Assembly: GCA_029241985.1 (NCBI GenBank)
Contig: JAQWUU010000055.1
Location: 1 to 47,538 of the forward strand
DNA length: 47,538 nt
From: Aquiluna sp.
GTDB lineage: Bacteria; Actinomycetota; Actinomycetes; Actinomycetales; Microbacteriaceae
Reading direction: 5' to 3'
The position numbers and the translations under genes are program-made. Of the stretch, positions 16,537 to 24,994 are shown in pieces. The notes under the pieces were generated by a model. It worked only from the letters and a program-made list of their open reading frames with translations. It ran no database searches and was not told the DNA's origin. Numbering within the stretch: the stretch's first letter is position 1; each line of letters starts with the position of its first letter.

Positions 16537-16791
16537 ATGGCAGGAAAGTCAGCTGACCGCCGCAAGCAGATGAACTCAAAGTTCGCCAAGCTTCCGCCGG
16601 CAAAGACCATCAAAATCGAAGTTATCGACTATAAAGACGTCGCTACTCTTCGCAAATTCGTAACCGACCGCGGCAAGATCCGTGCTCGTCGTATCACCGG
16701 TGCAACGGTGCAGGACCAGCGCAAGATTGCTACGGCTATCAAGAACGCACGCGAGATGGCGATCATGCCATACTCCGGCTCTGGACGCTAA
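16537..16791 (+). CDS. rpsR: 30S ribosomal protein S18
   Basis: An 84-residue basic protein with [27 protein letters not shown], characteristic of S18. It has no cysteines, so it is the zinc-independent form; metal-binding S18 proteins carry a cysteine pair near the N terminus. S18 binds beside S6 on the 30S platform. CTAGGAG precedes the ATG. The gene lies 22 bases after ssb and 11 before rplI. Confidence 0.97.
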   Translation: MAGKSADRRKQMNSKFAKLPPAKTIKIEVIDYKDVATLRKFVTDRGKIRARRITGATVQDQRKIATAIKNAREMAIMPYSGSGR

Positions 16792-16802
16792 GGGAGATTC
16801 AC

Positions 16803-17255
16803 ATGTCGAAACTAATTTTGACCAATGAGGTCCAAGGGCTCGGGTCCGCTGGCGACGTCGTTGAGGTAAAGGACGGTTACGCACGTAACTTTCTAGTACC
16901 AAACGGCCTAGCAGTTAGCTGGAGCCGCGGCGGCGAGAAGCAGATCACTCAGATCCGCTCAGCTCGCGATGCACGCGCCATTGCAACTGAAGAAGAAGCA
17001 CTGGCCATCAAGTCAAAGCTCGAGGATGTTGTCGTAAAGATCAGCACCAAGGCTGGAGCAAACGGTCGTCTCTTTGGAGCGGTCAAGACCTCCGACCTAG
17101 CCGAAGCCATCAAGGCACTCGGCTTTGGCGAGGTTGACAAGCGCAAGATCCAGTTCGGTTCAGCAATCAGAACCACCGGTGACTACGAGGCGAGTGTTCG
17201 TTTGAACTCCGACCTAGTTGCACAGGTAAAGATTCAGGTTGTTGCTGCTAAATAA
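16803..17255 (+). CDS. rplI: 50S ribosomal protein L9
   Basis: A 150-residue protein: the N-terminal domain has [25 protein letters not shown], the L9 signature, followed by a long helix and a C-terminal RNA-binding domain. It is the last gene of rpsF-ssb-rpsR-rplI and is followed by a strong intrinsic terminator at 17271-17302. GGGAG lies upstream of the ATG. Confidence 0.97.
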   Translation: MSKLILTNEVQGLGSAGDVVEVKDGYARNFLVPNGLAVSWSRGGEKQITQIRSARDARAIATEEEALAIKSKLEDVVVKISTKAGANGRLFGAVKTSDLAEAIKALGFGEVDKRKIQFGSAIRTTGDYEASVRLNSDLVAQVKIQVVAAK

Positions 17256-17270
17256 GTAGGTTTCAACCAA

Positions 17271-17302
17271 GAACAACCCGCACTTTTTAGTGCGGGTTGT
17301 TC
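17271..17302 (+). terminator. Intrinsic terminator after rplI
   Basis: GAACAACCCGCAC (17271-17283) is exactly complementary to GTGCGGGTTGTTC (17290-17302), giving a 13-bp stem (14 with the inner T-A pair) around a T-rich loop. It is followed by tctgttt, only a weak U tract. It separates the ribosomal operon from the DnaA-box region and dnaB, so dnaB probably has its own promoter. Confidence 0.85.
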
Positions 17303-17317
17303 TCTGTTTGGGGGAAG

Positions 17318-17482
17318 TTCTCCACAACCCTTAGGTTCAAGTTTAGGGTTTGTTAATAAACTTTTATCCACAGGTAAAATCCAGCTAATTACTGCCCTCT
17401 GGGCGTGCAGAAAAAAGTTATCCACAAGTTATCCACAGAGTTACACAGAGTTTGTCGGCGTGTTTACACAGGGTTATCCACA
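17318..17482 (+). promoter_or_regulatory. Cluster of four perfect DnaA boxes upstream of dnaB
   Basis: The 304-bp gap between rplI and dnaB holds four exact TTATCCACA boxes at 17364-17372, 17418-17426, 17429-17437 and 17474-17482, plus a one-mismatch box at 17318-17326, all in the same orientation. Two are spaced 11 bp apart, one helical turn. AT-rich sequence (tttgttaataaac) precedes the first. Weaker tta/ttt-cacaca-like sequences lie between. This is as many perfect boxes as oriC itself holds. It may let DnaA regulate dnaB or titrate DnaA. Confidence 0.85.
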
Positions 17483-17527
17483 GACAGGCGGAGACTGATT
17501 TGTAAGCAAAGTGTCTCTGCCCCAAGC

Positions 17528-17534
17528 TATACAT
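17528..17534 (+). promoter_or_regulatory. Putative -10 element for dnaB
   Basis: TATACAT lies 26 bases before the preferred dnaB ATG. I see no good -35 at normal spacing (TTGTAA at 17500-17505 is too far), which would suit an activator-dependent promoter; the nearest DnaA box ends 45 bp upstream. Weak evidence. Confidence 0.35.
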
Positions 17535-17559
17535 GGCTTATCTAGTTTTGGAGGAATTT

Positions 17560-18903
17560 ATGTCGATGTTGGCACCGGTCCAGGCATCTGACCCACGGGT
17601 CGCTCCACACAACCTTGAGGCCGAACAGTCGACTCTCGGCGGCATGCTGCTGAGCCAAGAAGCTGTCGCAGAGGTCGTCGAAGAGGTTACTGGCCTCGAT
17701 TTCTATGCCGGCAAACACGAGCTAATTTTCAACTCCATCGTCACTCTTTTTGGGCGCGGTGAACCTACAGACGTTATCGCCGTCACGGATGAGCTAAATA
17801 AGAACGGCAATCTTCTGAAAGCTGGGGGCTCGGACTACTTGCACTCACTTGCAAGCTATGTGCCAACCGCTGCAAATGCCGGCTACTACGCAAAAATTGT
17901 CGGCGACAAGGCAATCTTGAGACGGCTCATTGATGCCGGTACCAGAATTGCTCAATCTGGCTATGACAGTCAGGGTGAGGTCGAGGATCTAGTCAACCAG
18001 GCTCAAGCAGAGGTTTATCAGGTTGCCAGTCAATCCTCGAAGGAAGACTATGTCGGGCTGAGCGAATCCCTTGAGGCCGCCATTCATGAGATCGAGGTGG
18101 CCCAGAACCGCGGTGGCGAAATGACCGGCATTTCAACCGGGTTCACAGACTTAGACACCTACACGCACGGGCTTCACCCAGGCCAGTTGATAATTGTCGC
18201 CGCTCGTCCAGCGGTGGGTAAGTCAACATTTGCCTTGGACATCGCCAGAAACGCAGCCGTGAAGCAGAACAAGGCGACAATCTTCTTCTCTCTTGAAATG
18301 GGCAGGGCTGAAATCGCCATGCGAATGCTGAGCGCGGAAAGCTCCATTTACCTTCAGAGCATGCGTAAGGGAACAATCTCCGAGGGAGATTGGACCAAGC
18401 TTGCTGCGGTCAGAGGCAAAATCAACGACGCACCGCTTTATATCGATGACAGCCCAAACATGTCCCTGGTAGAGATTCGAGCCAAGTGCAGGCGCTTAGC
18501 TCAGCAGGTGGATCTAAAGATGGTCGTAATTGACTACATCCAGCTCATGTCCAGCGGAAAAAAGGTTGAATCTCGTCAGCAGGAGGTCTCTGAGTTCTCA
18601 AGAGCACTGAAGCTATTGGCAAAAGAGCTTCGTATCCCGGTTGTTGCTCTTTCTCAGCTCAACCGTCAGGCGGAGCAGGCCAAGGATAAAAAACCCGAGC
18701 TTTCACACCTGCGTGAATCTGGATCTTTGGAGCAGGATGCAGACGTTGTAGTGCTTCTTCACCGCGAAGGAATCTATGAACGAGACCACCCTCGTGCAGG
18801 AGAAGCGGACTTGATTCTTGCAAAGCAGCGAAACGGACCTACCGGCACAGTGGTTGTTGCCTTCCATGGTCAGTACTCGCGCTTCGTGAATATGCCAAGC
18901 TAG
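17560..18903 (+). CDS. dnaB: Replicative DNA helicase DnaB
   Basis: A 447-residue hexameric helicase that unwinds DNA at the fork and is loaded by DnaA at the origin. It has an N-terminal primase-interacting domain (PHNLEAEQSTLGGMLLS) and a RecA-type core with Walker A ARPAVGKST at 215-223, MVVIDYIQLMS and LHREGIYERD. No intein interrupts it. ATG 17560 is chosen over ATG 17533 because GGAGG lies five bases upstream and the earlier ATG overlaps a possible -10. The promoter region is packed with DnaA boxes. Confidence 0.97.
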   Translation: MSMLAPVQASDPRVAPHNLEAEQSTLGGMLLSQEAVAEVVEEVTGLDFYAGKHELIFNSIVTLFGRGEPTDVIAVTDELNKNGNLLKAGGSDYLHSLASYVPTAANAGYYAKIVGDKAILRRLIDAGTRIAQSGYDSQGEVEDLVNQAQAEVYQVASQSSKEDYVGLSESLEAAIHEIEVAQNRGGEMTGISTGFTDLDTYTHGLHPGQLIIVAARPAVGKSTFALDIARNAAVKQNKATIFFSLEMGRAEIAMRMLSAESSIYLQSMRKGTISEGDWTKLAAVRGKINDAPLYIDDSPNMSLVEIRAKCRRLAQQVDLKMVVIDYIQLMSSGKKVESRQQEVSEFSRALKLLAKELRIPVVALSQLNRQAEQAKDKKPELSHLRESGSLEQDADVVVLLHREGIYERDHPRAGEADLILAKQRNGPTGTVVVAFHGQYSRFVNMPS

Positions 18904-18908
18904 GACCC

Positions 18909-19412
18909 GTGCAAATTGTCTTTGGCCTTCGGGCACTAATCGCCTTCGGGCTCGGGGTTTTTGTAACCTTCAGCCAGGCACACACCTATTTTGTTGGAAC
19001 CGCAGTATTGGCCGGGTTCGGCCTTAGTTTTGGGCTCATCATTATTGGAATGGCACTTCTGAAGAGGGCAAACAGCTCACAGGTGCCTCTTGCGTCAATA
19101 TCTGTCTTGATCGGTGTCTTTAGCGCGGCAACTTTTGTGGACCGGGACCTTCAGGCGGTCGTGTTTTTACCGCTGGTTGCGCTCTTTGGCTTGTCGTTTG
19201 CTGCTCTGGAAGGCTACTTGGCCAAAAACCTTGGTCCAAAAACTGGAGTGGGAAGAGATTTTGCGCTCAGTGCAGTGTTCGCCGCGGTGCTGGGAGTTCT
19301 GTTTTTGCTTGCGCCTCTGGATGAAGTGAGCGCTGTCGGATTCCTGGGCGCATATTTTGCCATCAGCGGAGTTTTCTGGGGCATCGCATCCTCCACACCT
19401 CAAGCGAAGTAG
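18909..19412 (+). CDS. Integral membrane protein, DUF308/HdeD-like
   Basis: A 167-residue protein made almost entirely of membrane segments (about six), with paired helices and short loops like DUF308/HdeD proteins; family assignment is tentative. No catalytic motif is visible. The start is GTG at 18909, five bases after the dnaB stop, so it is likely cotranscribed with dnaB; the only polar stretch is around VDRDLQ and LAKNLGPKTGVGRD. Function unknown. Confidence 0.7.
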   Translation: MQIVFGLRALIAFGLGVFVTFSQAHTYFVGTAVLAGFGLSFGLIIIGMALLKRANSSQVPLASISVLIGVFSAATFVDRDLQAVVFLPLVALFGLSFAALEGYLAKNLGPKTGVGRDFALSAVFAAVLGVLFLLAPLDEVSAVGFLGAYFAISGVFWGIASSTPQAK

Positions 19413-19421
19413 GCTTTAGGG

Positions 19422-19634
19422 GTGAAGCGTTTTGCGAATTTGAAGAGTTACATGGTCATGTCGACCGTTGCCGCATTTTTTGTCGGGCTAATTGTTCTTT
19501 ACGGAACCCGGTTTATTGAGCAGGCCATCATTTGGTCGCTGGTGACATTTATCGTTTCATTGGTGATTGTGGCAACGCTTGATCTGAGCTTCAAGCCGGA
19601 CGAAACTGATCCCAACAGGCCCAAACTTCGCTAA
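19422..19634 (+). CDS. Small membrane protein, two predicted helices
   Basis: A 70-residue protein with a basic N terminus (KRFANLKSY), two hydrophobic segments (about 11-28 and 34-53) and a charged C-terminal tail ending DPNRPKLR. The start is GTG at 19422, with AGGGG just upstream. It lies nine bases after the preceding membrane-protein gene and ends directly against the convergent purB stop. I do not recognise a family. Coding is supported by position and the clean topology. Confidence 0.65.
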   Translation: MKRFANLKSYMVMSTVAAFFVGLIVLYGTRFIEQAIIWSLVTFIVSLVIVATLDLSFKPDETDPNRPKLR

Positions 19635-21014
19635 CTAGAGGTGCTTGGTGAGGCTTTCGGCTAAACCAACGTAGGTGTGTGGCTTTAGGAGCAACAACCT
19701 GTCTTTGGTTACATGGGAAACCTCTAGGCCGTTCACAAAGGCCAACAACTCATCCTCGCCAACTCGCTTACCGCGCGTGAGCTCCTTCAAAAGTGCGTAG
19801 GGGTCAGAAATCTTTGATTCTCCCCTTGCAACGTCCGCTCTGATTGCGGTCTGGATTGCTTCACCCAAAACTTCCCAGTTTTCTAAGAGATCAGCCATTA
19901 AAACACCCTCGCTGATTGCAATCTCATCGAAGCCGCGACTTACGTTGTCGATTGCCAAGAGGCTGTGACCTAGGCCCACGCCAATGTTGCGCTGAGCACT
20001 GGAATCGGTCAAGTCTCTTTGGAGCCTCGAGGTTACGAGGGTCTGAGCAAGTGAATCCAGGAGTGCAGAAGAGATCTCTAAGTTTGCTTCGGCATTTTCG
20101 AAGCGGATTGGATTGATTTTGTGGGGCATAGTCGAAGAACCGGTAGCGCCTGCAACCGGAACCTGTTTGAAGTAGCCCAGAGAAATGTAAGTCCAAACAT
20201 CTGTCGCTAGGTTGTGAAGAATCCGGTTGAAGTGAGAAATAGTTGCATAGAGCTCGGCTTGCCAGTCGTGCGACTCAATCTGTGTGGTCAATGGGTTCCA
20301 CGTGAAACCAAGGTGTTCGACAAAGCCTTTGGACTCTGCTGCCCAGTCAACATCTGGAGCCGCGGCAATGTGGGCAGCGAATGTTCCGGTGGCGCCAGAA
20401 AACTTTCCCAAGATTTCTTGGCTTTTTGCTTTTTGGATTTGCCTTGTGAGCCTGTGGGAGAAAACTGCAAGCTCTTTACCCATGGTGGTTGGAGTGGCAG
20501 GTTGCCCGTGGGTTCTTGAAAGCATTGGGACACCGGCTAGGTCCTGTGCAAGCTTGGTAATTTTGGTTAGCGCTTCTTCAGCCTTCGGAAGCCAAACCTT
20601 TTCCAGAGAATCGCTCACTGTGATGGCGTAGCTGAGGTTATTGATGTCTTCAGAGGTACAGGCAAAGTGAACAAGCTCAGCTAAATCGTCTCTTCTCATC
20701 TTGCTGAGCTTGTTTCTGACGAAGTATTCGACTGCTTTCACGTCGTGCCTGGTTGTGGCTTCGATTTCCGCTAGTGCTGAAACCGAGTCGTCTGAAAATT
20801 CAGAAACCAGGGAGCGAAGTTTTTGTTTCTCGGCGTCGGTGAGCTCTTTACCGGTGTTTAGGAGGTCTCGCTCCACGAGCCAAATAAGCCACTCAACCTC
20901 AACCTGGACGCGGGCCCTGTTGAGACCAGCCTCGCTCAGGTGCTCTCCAAGTTCGTTAACCTGGGGCTGGTAGCGGCCATCGAGTGGGCTGAGGGGTTGC
21001 GAAGAAAGAGTCAC
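19635..21014 (-). CDS. purB: Adenylosuccinate lyase
   Basis: A 459-residue fumarase/aspartase-superfamily enzyme that cleaves SAICAR and adenylosuccinate, releasing fumarate, in purine synthesis. The superfamily signature GSSTMPHKINPIRFENAE is intact, as are TSEDINNLSYA and SRTHGQPATPTTMGKE. It is of the E. coli-like longer class (LSPLDGRY start). GTG is the start at 21014. A possible parS sequence lies inside the gene at 20294-20309. Confidence 0.95.
   Translation of the reverse strand: MTLSSQPLSPLDGRYQPQVNELGEHLSEAGLNRARVQVEVEWLIWLVERDLLNTGKELTDAEKQKLRSLVSEFSDDSVSALAEIEATTRHDVKAVEYFVRNKLSKMRRDDLAELVHFACTSEDINNLSYAITVSDSLEKVWLPKAEEALTKITKLAQDLAGVPMLSRTHGQPATPTTMGKELAVFSHRLTRQIQKAKSQEILGKFSGATGTFAAHIAAAPDVDWAAESKGFVEHLGFTWNPLTTQIESHDWQAELYATISHFNRILHNLATDVWTYISLGYFKQVPVAGATGSSTMPHKINPIRFENAEANLEISSALLDSLAQTLVTSRLQRDLTDSSAQRNIGVGLGHSLLAIDNVSRGFDEIAISEGVLMADLLENWEVLGEAIQTAIRADVARGESKISDPYALLKELTRGKRVGEDELLAFVNGLEVSHVTKDRLLLLKPHTYVGLAESLTKHL
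20294..20309. other. Possible third parS site inside purB
   Basis: GGTTCCACGTGAAACC matches parS TGTTNCACGTGAAACA at every position except the two outermost bases. The C at position 5 is an accepted variant in Bacillus parS sites. It keeps the central CACGTG and both arms GTT/AAC. Two outer mismatches may weaken ParB binding. Confidence 0.5.
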
Positions 21015-21077
21015 AAGGCCATTTTGCCGTATTTATAGGCGAACCACATGGTCAGTGTTGAAAAAGTCGGTTATTGG

Positions 21078-21503
21078 CTACTTGATCTTTAGCACTTTGA
21101 GTGCACCTCGGGTGAAGAAGCTGGCGACACTCATGATTACCGCAGCCAAGATCGCCCAACCTAGTGATTCGATAGCCAAACCCTCAGAGGTGAAGCCATC
21201 GATGCTAAATATATCTGCGCCGAGAAAGCCGCTGAGCCAAGCAACCAATAACAGCAGTGCACCATTGATCACAAAGGAGATCAGGCCAAAGGTGATTATG
21301 TAGAGCGGGAGCGCGATGACCTTAATAATTGGAGCAATGATCGCATTGACGATGCCAAAGACTGCTCCCACTACTAAAAATGACCCCGCGATATTCCAAA
21401 AATCAGTGCCGCCATAGGGCACAAGTTGAACCTGGGGAACCAGTGAGGTGGCGACCCAAAGGCCCACAGCATTCACAATCGTGCTTATTAGAAATCGCAA
21501 CAT
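21078..21503 (-). CDS. YvlD/phage-holin-4-type membrane protein
   Basis: A 141-residue membrane protein of the group annotated as phage holin family (Phage_holin_4_2, YvlD-like), despite no phage link. Four hydrophobic segments are visible, with the family feature FGIVNAIIAPIIKVIALPLYIITFGLISFVINGALL spread over the second and third. Role unknown; related proteins are linked to envelope stress. ATG 21503 is preferred to the TTG three bases upstream. It is transcribed away from the E1 alpha gene, with a symmetrical CTAAATTAG in the short gap. Confidence 0.85.
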   Translation of the reverse strand: MLRFLISTIVNAVGLWVATSLVPQVQLVPYGGTDFWNIAGSFLVVGAVFGIVNAIIAPIIKVIALPLYIITFGLISFVINGALLLLVAWLSGFLGADIFSIDGFTSEGLAIESLGWAILAAVIMSVASFFTRGALKVLKIK

Positions 21504-21526
21504 CAAACAATTCTTTCAGTATCGGG

Positions 21527-21535
21527 CTAAATTAG
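21527..21535. promoter_or_regulatory. Symmetrical -10 between the YvlD-like and E1 alpha genes
   Basis: CTAAATTAG reads TAAATT rightward and TAATTT leftward. TAAATT ends seven bases before the GTG at 21541, which would make the E1 alpha transcript leaderless. The leftward TAATTT would give the YvlD-like gene a leader of roughly 20 nt with a GAAAG ribosome-binding site. The start codons are only 37 bp apart. Confidence 0.5.
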
Positions 21536-21540
21536 GGGGC

Positions 21541-22659
21541 GTGACCCCAGCAAATCAGCCACCAATGTTGCAACTGCTTGCAGCCGACGGAACCTACGGC
21601 GTTCCAAAAGGCTACGAGAAGTACGGCAAGATCATTGAGGGGCTTGACGAAGAAACCCTAAAAACCTTTTATCGAGATATGGCGCGAATCCGCCGGTTCG
21701 ACGTTGAAGCAACAGCTTTGCAGCGCCAGGGACAGCTTGGGCTATGGGTTCCTGCCATTGGCCAAGAGGGTGCACAAATCGGTTCGGGCTATGGCGTCGG
21801 GCACAAGGACCACATCTTCCCAAGCTATCGCGAGCACGGTGTTGCGCTGACCCACGGTGTTGAGCTGATTTCGATTTTGAAAATGATGCGGGGAGTGAAC
21901 CACGGTGGTTGGGATCCAAACGAGACCCGCTTCCACCACTACGCAATTGTGTTGGCGACCCAGGTTCTTCATGCTGTTGGCTACGCCATGGGAGTGAAAC
22001 TTGATGGCAAGGTCGGCACCGGCAATAAAGAAGAAGACCTGGCAGTAATTTCCTACCTAGGTGATGGCGCAACCGCAGAGGGTGACGTTTCAGAGGGACT
22101 GCTGTTTGCGGCAGTCAACGAAGCTCCGGTTGTGTTCTTCATTCAAAATAACCAGTGGGCTATTTCTTCACATATTGATACTCAAACCAAAGCCCCCCTT
22201 TACACCAGGGGCGAAGGCTTCGGTGTTCCGGGTATGAGAATCGATGGCAATGACGTGCTGGCTTGTTACGCAGCAACTCAGCATCACATGGATAACGCTC
22301 GCGCTGGCGAAGGCCCGTTCTTGCTTGAAGCCCTTACCTATCGAATTGGTGCCCACACCACCAGCGATGATCCGAGCAAATATCGGGCCAATGAAGAAGT
22401 GGAAACTTGGAAGGCAAAGGACCCGATCAAGCGGTTCGAAACTTTCCTAAGAAGACAGGGTGTAGCGGACGATTTCTTTGAAGAGGTCAAGGTTGCAGGA
22501 GATGACCTTGCAAAAGACATCAGAGAGCAGACCTTTGCACTGCAAAATCCACCCATGGAAAACATCTTCAATCACGTTTACTCTGACCAGCACCCCGAAA
22601 TAGACAAGCAGCGTGCTTGGCTCAAGGCCTACGAAGCCCAGATGGGCGATCATGAGTAA
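21541..22659 (+). CDS. 2-oxoacid dehydrogenase E1 component, alpha subunit
   Basis: A 372-residue thiamine-diphosphate enzyme subunit that decarboxylates a 2-oxoacid (pyruvate or branched-chain). The ThDP motif runs from GDGATAEGDVSEGL to IQNNQWAIS, and FPSYREHG and GAHTTSDDPSKYR are typical of the heterotetrameric E1 alpha. The last pattern resembles branched-chain enzymes (BkdA), but pyruvate enzymes in Actinobacteria can look alike, so substrate is open. GTG 21541 is the likely start, probably leaderless; an in-frame ATG is at 21565. It overlaps the beta-subunit gene by eight bases. Confidence 0.9.
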   Translation: MTPANQPPMLQLLAADGTYGVPKGYEKYGKIIEGLDEETLKTFYRDMARIRRFDVEATALQRQGQLGLWVPAIGQEGAQIGSGYGVGHKDHIFPSYREHGVALTHGVELISILKMMRGVNHGGWDPNETRFHHYAIVLATQVLHAVGYAMGVKLDGKVGTGNKEEDLAVISYLGDGATAEGDVSEGLLFAAVNEAPVVFFIQNNQWAISSHIDTQTKAPLYTRGEGFGVPGMRIDGNDVLACYAATQHHMDNARAGEGPFLLEALTYRIGAHTTSDDPSKYRANEEVETWKAKDPIKRFETFLRRQGVADDFFEEVKVAGDDLAKDIREQTFALQNPPMENIFNHVYSDQHPEIDKQRAWLKAYEAQMGDHE

Positions 22660-23635
22660 CTATAAAGAGATGGCGATAGCCAAAGCCCTAAACGCAGGTC
22701 TACAGAAGGCCCTGGCTGCCGACGAAAAAGTTCTAATGTTTGGTGAAGATGTTGCCGAACTTGGTGGTGTGTTCCGAGTCACTGAAGGCTTACACGCTGA
22801 GTTTGGCCAGAAGCGAGTTTTCAATACCCCAATTGCAGAATCCGCAATCGTTGGAACCGCGATCGGTCTTGCGATGCGGGGCTATCGCCCGGTGGTTGAA
22901 ATCCAGTTTGATGGCTTTGTGTTTCCAGCCTTCAATCAAATCACCAGTCAGCTCGCAAAACTCACCTACCGCTCCGAGGGCTCGCTTCAAATGCCGGTTG
23001 TTATCCGAATTCCTTACGGTGGCGGTATTGGTGCGGTTGAACACCACTCGGAAAGCCCGGAGGCTTATTTCGCTCACACCGCGGGGCTAAGGATTGTGTC
23101 ACCGTCGAATCCAAACGATGCTTACTGGATGATGCAACAGGCAATTGAATCCCCGGACCCGGTGATCATTCTTGAGCCAAAGCGCCGCTATTGGCAGAAG
23201 GGTCCCGTGAACCTGGACACTCCGCCACTTCCCCTGCACAACGCAAGACTGATGCGCGAGGGCAGTCAGGTGACACTGGTGGCCTATGGCCCGATGGTTA
23301 CCGCCGCCCTTCAGGCCGCGGAAATTGGTGCAGAAGAAGGTAAGAGCATTGAGGTAATCGACCTAAGGTCGATTTCTCCGATTGACTATCCAACAATCAT
23401 GGCTTCGGTGAAGAAGACCTCGCGCGCTGTGGTTGTTCACGAGGCACCAACAAATGTTTCAGTTTCAAGTGAGATTGCAGCCAGAATTTCCCATGAGGCT
23501 TTCTATCACCTTGAGGCACCGGTGATTAGGGTCGGTGGTTTTGATACTCCCTATCCACCAGCCAAACTTGAAGAGATGTATCTTCCGGATGCAGACCGTA
23601 TTCTGGAAGCCATTGACCGGTCTTTGGATTACTAG
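22652..23635 (+). CDS. 2-oxoacid dehydrogenase E1 component, beta subunit
   Basis: A 327-residue transketolase-fold partner of the alpha subunit. [49 protein letters not shown] and [22 protein letters not shown] are hallmarks of E1 beta. ATG 22652 begins inside the last codons of the alpha gene. The position and overlap indicate equal production of the two subunits of the heterotetramer. Confidence 0.93.
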   Translation: MSNYKEMAIAKALNAGLQKALAADEKVLMFGEDVAELGGVFRVTEGLHAEFGQKRVFNTPIAESAIVGTAIGLAMRGYRPVVEIQFDGFVFPAFNQITSQLAKLTYRSEGSLQMPVVIRIPYGGGIGAVEHHSESPEAYFAHTAGLRIVSPSNPNDAYWMMQQAIESPDPVIILEPKRRYWQKGPVNLDTPPLPLHNARLMREGSQVTLVAYGPMVTAALQAAEIGAEEGKSIEVIDLRSISPIDYPTIMASVKKTSRAVVVHEAPTNVSVSSEIAARISHEAFYHLEAPVIRVGGFDTPYPPAKLEEMYLPDADRILEAIDRSLDY

Positions 23636-23646
23636 GAAGTGGTGAG

Positions 23647-24951
23647 ATGACAATTGCGAAGTTTCCACTGCCAGATGTTGGCGAGGGCCTAACCGAGGCT
23701 GAGATTGTCACCTGGCATGTTGCCCCAGGCGATCATGTGACTGTCAATCAAACAATCTGTGAGATTGAAACTGCAAAGTCCGTAGTTGAGCTTCCATGCC
23801 CATTCGAAGGTGAGGTTGTCGAGCTTTTTGCTGCCGTGGGCGACACGGTCGAAGTTGGAAATCCAATCATTTCAGTGAAAATGGCTGGTGAATCCCCGAT
23901 TCCAGTTCTATCAGAACCCGATGCACCGGCAGCTGCTCAAGAGTCTGACACTGGAGCCGAATATAAGATTCCAACACTGGTTGGCTATGGCGAAGCAAGC
24001 GAAGCAAAGAGCCGCAGATCAAGGGCCGTGAAGCCGGCAGCAACGTCAACTGCTGTACCAGTTGCAATGATGAGCGCTGCCGTCGCATCCGATGCAATCG
24101 TCGCAAAGCCCCCGATTCGCAAGATGGCAAAAGAGCTGGGCGTGAACCTGGCCCTTATTGCAGGTACTGGAACTCACGGCGAGATCACGCGTGAAGACGT
24201 CATCGCAAATGCGAGCCAGGCAAGTGTCTTTAAAAACCTCACCACACCCGATGCTCCCAGCGAGCGAGAAGAACGAATTCCAGTCAAGGGCGTTAGAAAA
24301 GCCATCGCGACAGCGATGGTCAAGAGCGCTTTCACTGCCCCACACGTCAGCATCTTCGTTGATGTTGATGCCACCAGAACCATGGAATACGTGAAGCGAC
24401 TCAAGGCCTCGGTGGATTTTGCCGGCGTGAAGGTGACTCCGCTTTTGATTATGGCCAAGGCAATCATCTGGGCTGCCAGAAGAAACCACATGGTGAATTC
24501 AACCTGGTCTGACACTGAGATCATCATCCACAACTTTGTAAATCTTGGCATTGCGGCGGCAACCCCAAGGGGCCTGATTGTTCCAAACATCAAGGATGCC
24601 GACGCCATGAACATGATTGAGCTTGCGGTGGCAATCGAACAACTTGCCGCAACCGCTAGAGACGGTAAAACACCTCCAGAGGACATGAGAGACGGCACTA
24701 TCACGATCACCAACATCGGTGTATTCGGTGTTGACACTGGAACGCCGATCTTGAACCCCGGTGAAGTTGGCATTGTTGCCCTCGGCTCAATCCGCAAAAA
24801 GCCGTGGGTTGTTGACGATGAGATTGTCGTTCGTCAGGTCACAACCATCGGTGCAACCTTTGATCACAGGGTGGTTGATGGCGATGTTGCTTCTAGGTTT
24901 GTGCAGGACGTGGCAAGTGTTATTGAGGAACCAGCACTGCTACTTGACTAA
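23647..24951 (+). CDS. 2-oxoacid dehydrogenase E2 (dihydrolipoyl acyltransferase)
   Basis: A 434-residue acyltransferase core of the complex. A single lipoyl domain occupies residues 1-78, with the lipoylated lysine 44 in ETAKSVVE; a linker follows, then an E3-binding domain ([21 protein letters not shown]), another linker, and the catalytic domain ending in [12 protein letters not shown], with the active-site histidine and aspartate. The E3 (lipoamide dehydrogenase) gene is not in the window. It is the last gene of the three-gene operon; the metal-transport promoter starts six bases after its stop. Confidence 0.93.
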   Translation: MTIAKFPLPDVGEGLTEAEIVTWHVAPGDHVTVNQTICEIETAKSVVELPCPFEGEVVELFAAVGDTVEVGNPIISVKMAGESPIPVLSEPDAPAAAQESDTGAEYKIPTLVGYGEASEAKSRRSRAVKPAATSTAVPVAMMSAAVASDAIVAKPPIRKMAKELGVNLALIAGTGTHGEITREDVIANASQASVFKNLTTPDAPSEREERIPVKGVRKAIATAMVKSAFTAPHVSIFVDVDATRTMEYVKRLKASVDFAGVKVTPLLIMAKAIIWAARRNHMVNSTWSDTEIIIHNFVNLGIAAATPRGLIVPNIKDADAMNMIELAVAIEQLAATARDGKTPPEDMRDGTITITNIGVFGVDTGTPILNPGEVGIVALGSIRKKPWVVDDEIVVRQVTTIGATFDHRVVDGDVASRFVQDVASVIEEPALLLD

Positions 24952-24956
24952 TTGCA

Positions 24957-24987
24957 ATTGACAATCATTGTCAATAAGGATTATTAT
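24957..24987 (+). promoter_or_regulatory. Fur-family operator over the metal-ABC operon promoter
   Basis: ATTGACAATCATTGTCAAT (24957-24975) is a perfect 19-bp palindrome with a central C, the 7-1-7 form of Fur-family boxes; it differs from TGATAATnATTATCA only at the two symmetrical C/G positions. It includes a consensus -35, TTGACA (24958-24963); the -10 TATTAT is at 24982-24987. A bound repressor would block polymerase. The -10 is seven bases before the ATG at 24995, so the transcript is probably leaderless. The cognate repressor may be the Fur-family protein encoded at 27648-28040. Confidence 0.8.
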
Positions 24988-24994
24988 CGCGCTC

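Noticed and set aside
21448-21540. Upstream in-frame extension of the E1 alpha gene
   Set aside because: It would run into the divergent YvlD-like gene and encodes non-conserved sequence; the GTG at 21541 next to a -10 is more plausible.
24174-24797. 207-codon minus-strand frame
   Set aside because: Antisense to the E2 acyltransferase catalytic domain; serine/methionine-rich shadow.
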